From JAFAVZ01 sp036009105 (lineage in GTDB: Bacteria; Acidobacteriota; Thermoanaerobaculia; Gp7-AA8): a DNA stretch of 7,835 nucleotides. Where the stretch lies: contig DASYMJ010000298.1 in assembly GCA_036009105.1 (NCBI GenBank), positions 1 to 7,835 of the forward strand, written 5' to 3'. Below, piece after piece: positions 1 through 5,885 of the stretch. The first letter of the stretch is position 1. The number at the start of each line of letters is the position of its first letter. The notes beneath the pieces were generated by a model. The model had not been told where the DNA came from, made no database searches, and was given only the letters and a program-made list of their open reading frames with translations. The position numbers were made by a program, and so were the translations under genes.

Positions 1-681
1 CACGCAGCTGATGTAGTCCGGCCAGTACTGCCGGGCGTGGAAGAGGACGCGCCCGTAGCCGGCCATCTCCGCCTGCGAGGGGTACGGCTCGCCCATGGAG
101 AATGCATCGATGGCACCCGCGGCGAGCGCGCCGGCCACGTCCGGCGGCGCCATCTCCACCATGTGCACCTCTTTCGCGCTCATCCCGTTCACCTTCGCGG
201 CGCGGAAGATGATGAGGCGCTCATCGGAGAAGCGGCTGGGGACGGCCACCGTCTTGCCGCGCAGATCGGCGAACGACCTGATCGGCCCGTCCTTGCGCAC
301 CACCACCGCGCTGCCGTAGCGGTGCCCGAGGTAGACGATCTTGACCGGGACGCCCTGCGCGCGGAGAGCGATGGCCATCGGCGCGACCATGAAGGCCGCC
401 TGCATCTTGTTCGACATCAGCGCTTCCTTGATCTCCGGGAAGCCCTGGAACATGCGCGGCACGAACAGCTGCCCCGACTGCGAATACGCCGAGATGTAGT
501 CCGTGACCGGGCAGGCCAGATGGCAGGTCACCGGGATGTAGGCGACGTTCAGCTTGCGCTTCTCTTCCGGCAGCCGGTCGTTGAGGAGCACCGCCCAGTT
601 CACGTTGAGCATCATGTGCGCGGCGGTGAGGATGACCACCCACACGAGCACGAGGGAGGTGATGCGTTTGGTGTCGGTCAT
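1..681 (-). CDS. ABC transporter substrate-binding protein, NitT/TauT type (partial, C-terminus beyond window)
   Basis: Reading the minus strand from the ATG at 681 gives 227 codons with no stop before the edge. Residues 7-25 are a hydrophobic stretch preceded by Lys-Arg, so a signal peptide or membrane anchor; no lipobox Cys follows it. From residue 44 the protein reads like the NMT1/SsuA/NrtA periplasmic-binding fold: a beta strand NVAYIPVT, a FPEIKEAL helix, MQAAFMVAPMAIALRAQG, then FADLRGKTVAVPSRFSDERL and AAGAIDAFSMGEPYPSQAEM. In this family the protein captures a small anion or organic ligand outside the membrane and hands it to the permease. Two Cys lie at 53 and 57 and a third at 226. 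The family is usually about 310-340 residues, so roughly a third is missing. The gene is last in the importer operon, 82 bases after permease 2, behind a heptamer hairpin. Its Shine-Dalgarno is weak. The substrate cannot be told from sequence. Confidence 0.85.
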   Translation of the reverse strand, partial: MTDTKRITSLVLVWVVILTAAHMMLNVNWAVLLNDRLPEEKRKLNVAYIPVTCHLACPVTDYISAYSQSGQLFVPRMFQGFPEIKEALMSNKMQAAFMVAPMAIALRAQGVPVKIVYLGHRYGSAVVVRKDGPIRSFADLRGKTVAVPSRFSDERLIIFRAAKVNGMSAKEVHMVEMAPPDVAGALAAGAIDAFSMGEPYPSQAEMAGYGRVLFHARQYWPDYISCV

Positions 682-698
682 TGGTGACTCGCTTTGCT

Positions 699-761
699 CG
701 TCAGCTATCAGTTGTCAGTTGTCGGTTGTCGGTAGAAAGGCCAACTGACAACCGACAACTG
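699..761. repeat. Heptamer array A, inverted, between permease 2 and substrate-binding protein genes
   Basis: On the plus strand 699-733 divides into five 7-base units: CGTCAGC, TATCAGT, TGTCAGT, TGTCGGT and TGTCGGT. After a 10-base loop (734-743) the opposite arm carries ACTGACA, ACCGACA and ACTG (744-761). Bases 716-733 pair with 744-761 over 18 positions, 17 of them Watson-Crick and one G-T. No T-run follows in either direction, so it is not a typical intrinsic terminator. In the operon transcript it would be a strong hairpin that could protect the upstream 3' end or lower expression of the following gene; that effect is inferred. Confidence 0.85.
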
Positions 762-763
762 CT

Positions 764-1567
764 TCACTCTCTAAACCCCCACCTCACCATGGGCAGCTTC
801 TCCGTCCGCCGGATCAGCCAGTCCAGCAGCAGGCCGAGGGTGCCGATGAGGAGCATGCCGCCGACGACCAGGTCATAGCGTTTGCCGGCGTTGCGCGCGT
901 CGATGATGAGGTAGCCCAGGCCCGAGTCGACAGCGATCATCTCGGCGGCGACCAGGACCAGCCAGGCCACGCCGAAGGCGATGCGCAGACCGACCAGCGT
1001 GGCGGGGAGGATGGCCGGCACCACCACCCGCGTGAGCAGGCGCGGCGTGGTCAGGCCGAAGTTGCGGCCGGCCTGGAGGTACATCGGCGGCACGTTGCGC
1101 ACGCCGTTCATCGTGGCCACCACGATGGGGAAGAACGAGGCCAGGAAGATGAGGAAGATCGGCGCGACGTTGCTCACGCCGAACCAGATCACGGCCAGCG
1201 GCATCCAGGCCAGGGGCGAGATGGGGCGGAGCATCTGGATGAGCGGATTCGTGGCCCGGGCCAGGGCGGACCACCAGCCGAGGGCGATGCCGGCCGGGAC
1301 GCCGAGCAGGACGGCGAGCAGGTAGCCGGTCAGGGCCCGGAAAAGAGAATCGACCATGTAAGACCAGAGCAGCTTCCGCTCCGCGAGCCGGACGATGCCG
1401 CGCGCCACGTCCGGCGGCGAGGGGAAGATTTTGGTGTGGCTCATCCGGACGGCGGCGTACCAGATCGCGAGCAGGGCGAGTGCGACAAGGAGGGGCAGGA
1501 AGACTTTTTCAAACGATGAACGAGGAAGGATGAACGATGAACGGGGTGTGCGAGGGGTTTTGTTCAT
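764..1567 (-). CDS. ABC transporter permease 2, NitT/TauT (BPD_transp_1) family
   Basis: This 267-residue inner-membrane subunit forms part of the transport channel. TM1 spans about 22-40. Further hydrophobic segments lie at about 81-97, 121-152, 189-213 and 235-252. The ATPase-contacting EAA-type loop lies at about 166-188, reading AGRNFGLTTPRLLTRVVVPA then ILP. From residue 114 to the end it aligns without gaps to permease 1, with about 95 identities in 150 positions by hand count. The ATG at 1567 is chosen because it has a strong Shine-Dalgarno 6 bases away and TM1 begins soon after; no other standard in-frame start precedes TM1. Residues 9-19 are encoded by a 31-bp inverted heptamer repeat, giving RSSF twice at a 7-residue spacing, so the extreme N-terminus is repeat-derived. 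It starts 29 bases after the ATPase stop, in the same transcript. Confidence 0.93.
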   Translation of the reverse strand: MNKTPRTPRSSFILPRSSFEKVFLPLLVALALLAIWYAAVRMSHTKIFPSPPDVARGIVRLAERKLLWSYMVDSLFRALTGYLLAVLLGVPAGIALGWWSALARATNPLIQMLRPISPLAWMPLAVIWFGVSNVAPIFLIFLASFFPIVVATMNGVRNVPPMYLQAGRNFGLTTPRLLTRVVVPAILPATLVGLRIAFGVAWLVLVAAEMIAVDSGLGYLIIDARNAGKRYDLVVGGMLLIGTLGLLLDWLIRRTEKLPMVRWGFRE

Positions 1568-1592
1568 CGTTCATCCTTCCTCGTTCATCGTT
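1512..1592. repeat. Heptamer array B: perfect 31-bp inverted repeat over the ATPase/permease 2 junction
   Basis: Bases 1512-1542 are the exact reverse complement of 1562-1592, separated by a 19-base loop (1543-1561). Each arm is built of 7-base units: AACGATG, AACGAGG, AAGGATG, AACGATG and then AAC. In the minus-strand transcript the 5' arm (1592-1562) carries the Shine-Dalgarno and start codon of permease 2, and the 3' arm (1542-1512) encodes residues 9-19 of that protein. If folded, the stem would bury the translation start. There is no target-site duplication and no transposase gene nearby. Confidence 0.95.
1574..1582 (-). promoter_or_regulatory. Ribosome binding site of permease 2, inside a repeat arm
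   Basis: The minus strand reads GAGGAAGGA at 1582-1574, then six bases (TGAACG), then the ATG at 1567-1565. This is a strong Shine-Dalgarno at good spacing and it decides the start of permease 2. It lies wholly within array B and would be base-paired with 1522-1530 if the inverted repeat folded. An upstream ATG at 1588 opens a mini-frame of five codons (MNEEG) ending in TGA at 1573-1571, also inside the repeat. Confidence 0.6.
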
Positions 1593-1596
1593 CTCG

Positions 1597-2331
1597 TCAC
1601 ACCTGGTGCGCCAGGCCGATCTCGGCAAAGATCGAGTCGCGCACGGCGATGTAGCGTGGCGCGGAGAGGTCGCGCGGATGGGGGATGTCGACCTCCACGA
1701 TGCGCTGAATGTGCGCCGGGCGCGTCGACATCACCACGATCCGGTCGGCCAGCTGCACCGACTCCTCGATGTCGTGGGTCACGAAGAGGATCGTCTTCTT
1801 CTCCGCCTGCCAGATGCGCAGCAGCTCGCGCCGCATCTGCAGGCGGGTGATGGAGTCGAGCGCGCCGAACGGCTCGTCGAGGTAGAGCACGTCCGGATCG
1901 ACGGCCAGCGCCCGCGCAACCTCCAGCCGCTGCTTCATCCCGCCGGAGAGCTCCCGCGGATAGGACTGCTCGAAGCCGCGCAGCCCGACCAGCTGTACGT
2001 AGTGAGCGATCCGCGCGCGCTTCCCGGAATCGCTCAGCCGGTGCAGGCCGAAGCCGATGTTCCCTTCGACGGTCAGCCACGGAAAAACGCCGCGCTCCTG
2101 GAAGACGAAGATGCGGCGCGGATCGGGGCCGGTCACCGGCTCCCCGTCGATGGCCACCGTGCCGCTGGTCGGCTTCAGGAAGCCGCCGACGATGTTGAGC
2201 AGCGTCGACTTGCCGCAGCCGGAGGGGCCGAGGATGCAGACCAGCTCCCCTTCCCGGATGTCCAGGCTCACCTCATGCAGCACGTCGGTGCCGCCGAAAG
2301 ACATGTTGATGTTGCGGAACTGGACCTTCAT
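1597..2331 (-). CDS. ABC transporter ATP-binding protein, NitT/TauT type
   Basis: This 244-residue cytoplasmic ATPase powers the importer. All nucleotide-binding motifs are intact: Walker A GPSGCGKST at 35-43, Q-loop Gln78, signature LSGGM at 128-132, Walker B VLYLDEP at 148-154, D-loop ALD at 157-159 and the switch His186 in THD. The MKVQFRNINMSFGG start and the VFQERGVFPWLTVEGNI stretch are typical of the SsuB/TauB/NrtD branch. Length is normal for that branch. The ATG at 2331 overlaps the TGA of permease 1 by four bases (ATGA), which suggests translational coupling, and the Shine-Dalgarno is accordingly weak. The same frame stays open far upstream through the secreted-protein gene on the other strand, but nothing there resembles a protein domain and the family N-terminus matches this ATG. 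It presumably serves both permeases. Substrate unknown. Confidence 0.96.
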   Translation of the reverse strand: MKVQFRNINMSFGGTDVLHEVSLDIREGELVCILGPSGCGKSTLLNIVGGFLKPTSGTVAIDGEPVTGPDPRRIFVFQERGVFPWLTVEGNIGFGLHRLSDSGKRARIAHYVQLVGLRGFEQSYPRELSGGMKQRLEVARALAVDPDVLYLDEPFGALDSITRLQMRRELLRIWQAEKKTILFVTHDIEESVQLADRIVVMSTRPAHIQRIVEVDIPHPRDLSAPRYIAVRDSIFAEIGLAHQV

Positions 2332-3134
2332 GCGTCGGCGTAACCCCAGCGGACGGAATCGAGCCGCTCCAGGCGGCGCATCAGGAAATCGAGTCCGACG
2401 CCCACCACGCCGATCAGCACCATGCCCGCCACCACCAGGTCGTAGCGGTTGCCGGCGTTGCGCGCGTCGACGATCAGGAACCCCAGGCCGGAGTTGACGG
2501 CGATCATCTCCGCGGCCACCACCACCAGCCAGGCGATGCCGAGCGCGATGCGCATGCCGACGATCAGCTGCGGCAGGATGGCCGGCACGATCACGCTCCG
2601 CACCAGCTGCGGCCGGGAGAGGCCGAAGTTCAGGCCGGCGGACAGATGCACCGCGTCGATGTTGTGCACCGCGTGCAGCGCGGTCACGGTGAGCGGCAGG
2701 AGGGAGGCGAGGAAGATGAGGAACATGGCCGAGACGTCGCCGACGCCGAACCAGAGGATGGCGATGGGGATCCAGGCCAGGGGCGAGATCGGCCGCAGCA
2801 GCTGGAGGATCGGATTGAGCGCCATCTCCCCCCGCCGCGACAGCCCCAGGGCGATGCCGAGGGGGATGGCGATGATGAGGGCGCCGAGATAGCCCCACGT
2901 CACGCGGAAGAGCGAGGCCACCACGTAGCGGACCAGGAGCCCTTTCACGGCCAGCTCGCCGATGCCGCGGGCGACCGCGAGCGGGCCGGGGATCAGCGTG
3001 CCGGGCGAGAGCGAGACGCCGACCTGCCAGAGGAGCACGGCCAGGGCGATGCCCGTGACCGGTAACCATCGATTGGGTTGTGACCTGGACGACAAATCCG
3101 GCGGAGAGTACACCAGTACAATGCCCACCGTCAT
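2328..3134 (-). CDS. ABC transporter permease 1, NitT/TauT (BPD_transp_1) family
   Basis: First gene of the importer operon, encoding a 268-residue inner-membrane channel subunit. TM1 is at about 23-42, with later hydrophobic segments at about 81-97, 121-152, 189-213 and 235-253. The EAA-type ATPase-docking loop reads AGLNFGLSRPQLVRSVIVPA and then ILP at about 166-188. It is co-linear with permease 2 from residue 114 onward. The ATG at 3134 is preferred because GGGAGGT (3147-3141) sits six bases upstream and the length then equals permease 2. The frame is open further upstream to 3542, but that part is antisense to the secreted-protein gene. The chosen start overlaps the start of that divergent gene by 14 bases. 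A TTG at 3095 is a possible but poorer alternative, with no Shine-Dalgarno. Confidence 0.92.
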   Translation of the reverse strand: MTVGIVLVYSPPDLSSRSQPNRWLPVTGIALAVLLWQVGVSLSPGTLIPGPLAVARGIGELAVKGLLVRYVVASLFRVTWGYLGALIIAIPLGIALGLSRRGEMALNPILQLLRPISPLAWIPIAILWFGVGDVSAMFLIFLASLLPLTVTALHAVHNIDAVHLSAGLNFGLSRPQLVRSVIVPAILPQLIVGMRIALGIAWLVVVAAEMIAVNSGLGFLIVDARNAGNRYDLVVAGMVLIGVVGVGLDFLMRRLERLDSVRWGYADA

Positions 3135-5703
3135 GGTCCGGACCTCCCGCCTCCTCCTTCTCCTGCTCCTGCTCCTCCTTCCCGTCCTCAGCGCCGAAGC
3201 CGCCTGCAATCTGCAGATCTCGATGTCCTGCGGCGCGTTCGGCGGCGGGAAGACCACCGCCTGCACCACGACCACCATCAATGCGGGCAATGCCTCCTGC
3301 AGCGGCGAGTACATCGCCGGCGCGTTCGGCGGCGCCGCCGCCACCGAGCTGCAGATCAAGAACTTCCGCACCGATCTGGGCCTCGACCTCTGCTTCGGCT
3401 CGGGCGACTTCCCGGTGGAAGGCGGCGGCGCGGGCGTGTTCGGCTTCTGCTCCGGCGAAGCCACCCTCCCTCCCGGCGGCAGCTTCCGGGCGAACTTCGA
3501 CGTCACCCTCGGCGCGAGCACGCCGGCCATCCTGCCGCTCATCGGCGTGACCGGCGTCTACGACCTGCAGACGGGCGACGAGCTGGCTTTCGTCTACACC
3601 TTCAACGACACGGTCGTCCCCACCTGCACGCCGTCGCTCGCCGCGCCGCCCGTGGCGCCGTCCGGCTCCGACTACACCGTCACCTGGACCGCCGTCTCCG
3701 AGGCGAATGCGACTTATGAGGTGCAGGAGTCGACGAATGCCGACTTTACGAATCCGACCACCTCGACCACCAGCTCGCTGAGCAAGACCTTCCGCCACGA
3801 CCAGGGCACGACGGCGACGTACTACTACCGCGTGCGGGCCACCTCCTGCGGCGGCAGCAGTCTCACCACGTTCTCGCAGAGCGCCTCGACCATCGTGCAG
3901 GCGCCGTTGCCGCCGCAATCGTCCAAGGGGGCCGACGCCATCGTGCCGTTCGGCTCCACCACGCCCGTGCGCATCCCTATTCATATCGATGCAGCGCAGG
4001 ACGTTGCCTTCACCGCCGCCACCGACAAGCCGTACCTGACCGTGACGCCGAGCTCCGGCACCATCCCGGCGGGCGGCGCCACCGTCACTGTGACGGCGAA
4101 CCCGAGCGCGCTGCCGCCGGGGGCGAACACCGGCACGCTCAACGTGACCGCGGCAGGCGGCGCCTCGCTGGCCAAGACGCCGGTCTCGGTCAGCCTGGTC
4201 ACGCCGGTGACGCCGGGCGGCAAGTCGCTCCCGCCGGGCAACGCGCTGATCATCCCGGTGGTGACGCACGTCAACGGCGCGGCCGGCCCGTTCCAGTCGG
4301 ACGTGCGGCTGACCAACGCCAGCGCGGCGGACATCAAGTACGACCTCACCTTTACGCCGTCCGGCAGCGACGGCACGAAGGTGGGGCGCAAGACGCAGCT
4401 CACCGTCGCGCCGGGCCAGAGCATCGCCCTCAACGACATCGTGAAGGACTTCTTCGGCTTCGGCGCAACCGGCGACCCGAACGACTCCGGCTTCGGCTCG
4501 CTGGAGATCCGCCCGGCCAACAATTCCTCGCCGTTGACCTACGCCTCCAGCCGGACGTACGCCAATACGCTCAGCGGGACGTTCGGGCAGTTCATCGCCG
4601 CCGTGCCGTTCAACCGCTTCGCCACGAACGCTTCCAGCCTCGTCCCCCTCCCCGGCCTGCCCACTTCCGGCCCGCCCATCCTCTCCCTGCAGCAGATCGC
4701 CCAGTCGCCCAAGTTCCGCACGAACCTCGGGCTGGTGGAAGGCTCCGGCACGCCGGCCAGCGGCACGATCCGGGTCTACGACGATCTGGGCAACCTGCTC
4801 AAGAGCGTCGGCTACAGCCTGCAGCCGGGCGAGCATCGCCAGATCAACCAGTTCCTCGCCGTCAACGGCGTGCCGCTGCTCGAGGACGGCCGCATCGAGA
4901 TCACCATCGACTCCCCGACCGGCGCCATCACCGCCTACGCCTCCGTGCTGGACCAGATCACGACCGATCCGCTGGCCGTGATGCCGGTGCAGGCCTCATC
5001 GGTCAGCTCCTCGCGCTACGTCCTGCCCGGCATGGCCGACCTCAATAACGGCGCGGCGAACTTCCACTCCGACATCCGCATCTTCAACGGCGGCACGACC
5101 TCGGCCACGGTGAATCTCACCTATTACCCGCAGGGGCAACCTCAGGCGGCCAGGACGGCCACGCCGATCACCATTCCGGCGGGCCAGATCAAGGCGGTGG
5201 ACAACGTGCTGCCCACCCTCTTCAACGCGAGCGCCACCGGCGGCTCGATCGTGCTGACCACGAGCGGCAATACGTCCCTGGTGGCCACCGGGCGGACGTA
5301 CAGCATCGGCGCGAACAACGGCACGTTCGGCCAGTTCATCCCCGCCGTGACCCCGGCCGAAGGCATTGCCCTGGGCGACCGGTCGCTGCAGATCCTGCAG
5401 CTGGAGCAGTCCCGCAGCTTCCGCTCCAACGTCGGCCTGGCCGAGCTCAGCGGCAACCCGGCCCGGGTCCGCCTGATCCTGACCTTGCCCGACTCGAAGG
5501 TCTCCCCCGTCTTGGAGACCGACCTCGCCCCGAACGCGTTCGTGCAGTTCAACAGCCTCATCGCCTCGATGCTCGGCCCCGGCACGGACACGTACAACGC
5601 CCGGGTCTCGGTAGAGGTGATCGGCGGAACGGGCCGGGTGACCGCGTACGGCTCGGTGATCGACGGGGAGACGCAGGATCCGACGTACGTGCCGGCGCAA
5701 TGA
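3121..5703 (+). CDS. Large secreted multidomain protein (FN3-like, BACON-like, two tandem C-terminal modules)
   Basis: Function unknown; 860 residues, predicted to be exported. Residues 1-28 form a signal peptide: Thr-Ser-Arg, ten consecutive Leu (11-20), then PVLSAEAA before Cys29. Cleavage near 27/28 is likely. A lipoprotein is less likely because Glu sits three before the Cys. A Cys-rich Gly/Ala region follows (29 to about 160). Residues 167-261 are FN3-like (YTVTWTAVSE, then YYYRVRATSCGG). Residues about 262-360 resemble a BACON/Ig-like domain (YLTVTPSSGTIPAGGATVTV). Two copies of a module of about 240 residues follow (374-625 and 630-860), marked by FQSDVRLTN/FHSDIRIFN, GTFGQF at 486 and 734, and FRTNLGLVE/FRSNVGLAE. 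Such beta-rich repeats point to a surface or extracellular adhesion or scaffold role; no catalytic motif was seen. ATG 3121 has GGAGAG 12 bases upstream; ATG 3133 is an alternative. It stands alone, divergent from the importer. Confidence 0.88.
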   Translation: MPTVMVRTSRLLLLLLLLLLPVLSAEAACNLQISMSCGAFGGGKTTACTTTTINAGNASCSGEYIAGAFGGAAATELQIKNFRTDLGLDLCFGSGDFPVEGGGAGVFGFCSGEATLPPGGSFRANFDVTLGASTPAILPLIGVTGVYDLQTGDELAFVYTFNDTVVPTCTPSLAAPPVAPSGSDYTVTWTAVSEANATYEVQESTNADFTNPTTSTTSSLSKTFRHDQGTTATYYYRVRATSCGGSSLTTFSQSASTIVQAPLPPQSSKGADAIVPFGSTTPVRIPIHIDAAQDVAFTAATDKPYLTVTPSSGTIPAGGATVTVTANPSALPPGANTGTLNVTAAGGASLAKTPVSVSLVTPVTPGGKSLPPGNALIIPVVTHVNGAAGPFQSDVRLTNASAADIKYDLTFTPSGSDGTKVGRKTQLTVAPGQSIALNDIVKDFFGFGATGDPNDSGFGSLEIRPANNSSPLTYASSRTYANTLSGTFGQFIAAVPFNRFATNASSLVPLPGLPTSGPPILSLQQIAQSPKFRTNLGLVEGSGTPASGTIRVYDDLGNLLKSVGYSLQPGEHRQINQFLAVNGVPLLEDGRIEITIDSPTGAITAYASVLDQITTDPLAVMPVQASSVSSSRYVLPGMADLNNGAANFHSDIRIFNGGTTSATVNLTYYPQGQPQAARTATPITIPAGQIKAVDNVLPTLFNASATGGSIVLTTSGNTSLVATGRTYSIGANNGTFGQFIPAVTPAEGIALGDRSLQILQLEQSRSFRSNVGLAELSGNPARVRLILTLPDSKVSPVLETDLAPNAFVQFNSLIASMLGPGTDTYNARVSVEVIGGTGRVTAYGSVIDGETQDPTYVPAQ
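3141..3147 (-). promoter_or_regulatory. Ribosome binding site of permease 1, antisense to the signal-peptide codons
   Basis: The minus strand reads GGGAGGT six bases ahead of the ATG at 3134, and this decides that start. It lies opposite the pyrimidine-rich Leu/Ser codons of the divergent signal peptide (about 3139-3182), so a purine-rich leader on one strand and a poly-Leu export signal on the other are the same DNA. The match may therefore partly reflect base composition. Confidence 0.5.
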
Positions 5704-5813
5704 GCGATCAGCGGGCAGCGATCGGCGATCAGGAGGACCTGATCTAGCGCCTCTCCTGATCGCTGGTCGCTGATCGCCGAACGCGCTGATCGCTGATCGC
5801 CGGTCGCTAAATC
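5703..5813. repeat. Heptamer array C, nested inverted repeats after the secreted-protein gene
   Basis: The plus strand at 5705-5732 reads as 7-base units CGATCAG, CGGGCAG, CGATCGG and CGATCAG. The opposite orientation follows at 5756-5783 (CTGATCG, CTGGTCG, CTGATCG, CCGAACG) and, after a two-base slip, at 5786-5813 (CTGATCG, CTGATCG, CCGGTCG, CTAAATC). Bases 5716-5735 pair with 5753-5772 over 20 positions with two G-T pairs, and 5703-5713 pair perfectly with 5784-5794. The array starts at the last base of the stop codon. It could end or stabilise the upstream transcript, but no T-run follows. The rest of the gap to 5885 holds a CRP-like palindrome and the GGDEF Shine-Dalgarno. Confidence 0.88.
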
Positions 5814-5823
5814 ACGATAACTG

Positions 5824-5839
5824 TGTGACCCCCATCACG
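5824..5839. promoter_or_regulatory. CRP/FNR-family-like palindrome upstream of the GGDEF gene
   Basis: The sequence TGTGACCCCCATCACG is TGTGA, six bases, then TCACG. This matches the CRP-type consensus TGTGA-N6-TCACA at nine of ten conserved positions. It lies 46 bases ahead of the ATG at 5886, a sensible place for an operator. No convincing -35/-10 pair was found near it. The GC-rich setting makes a chance match possible. Confidence 0.3.
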
Positions 5840-5885
5840 CTGACCTCCTCAATCGGCACCACGATTGCTGTTGGGAGCGGCGGAC

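Noticed and set aside
37..687. Plus-strand open frame of 216 codons opposite the substrate-binding protein
   Set aside because: It is His/Arg/Glu-rich with no recognisable fold, while the minus strand gives a clear binding-protein sequence over the same bases.
703..761. Intrinsic transcription terminator for the importer operon
   Set aside because: The stem is strong but no T-run follows on the transcribed strand, and the next gene continues the same transporter.
1512..1592. Terminal inverted repeats of an insertion sequence or a CRISPR repeat pair
   Set aside because: The arms enclose only 19 bases, there is no transposase, target duplication or regular spacer pattern, and the arms break down into 7-base units.
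3135..3542. Upstream extension of permease 1
   Set aside because: The added 136 residues are antisense to the signal peptide and N-terminal region of the plus-strand gene and are basic/Pro-rich with no domain; the ATG at 3134 has a good Shine-Dalgarno and gives the normal family length.
2332..4836. A very long minus-strand frame that would extend the ATPase to over 1000 residues
   Set aside because: The ATPase family N-terminus matches the ATG at 2331. The extension is low-complexity Arg/Gly/Ala-rich sequence antisense to the secreted-protein gene and in another frame over permease 1, as expected of GC-rich shadow frames.
5865..5885. TTG at 5865 as the start of the GGDEF gene
   Set aside because: There is no Shine-Dalgarno before it, whereas the ATG at 5886 has GGGAG at eight bases and still leaves 21 residues before the receiver domain.
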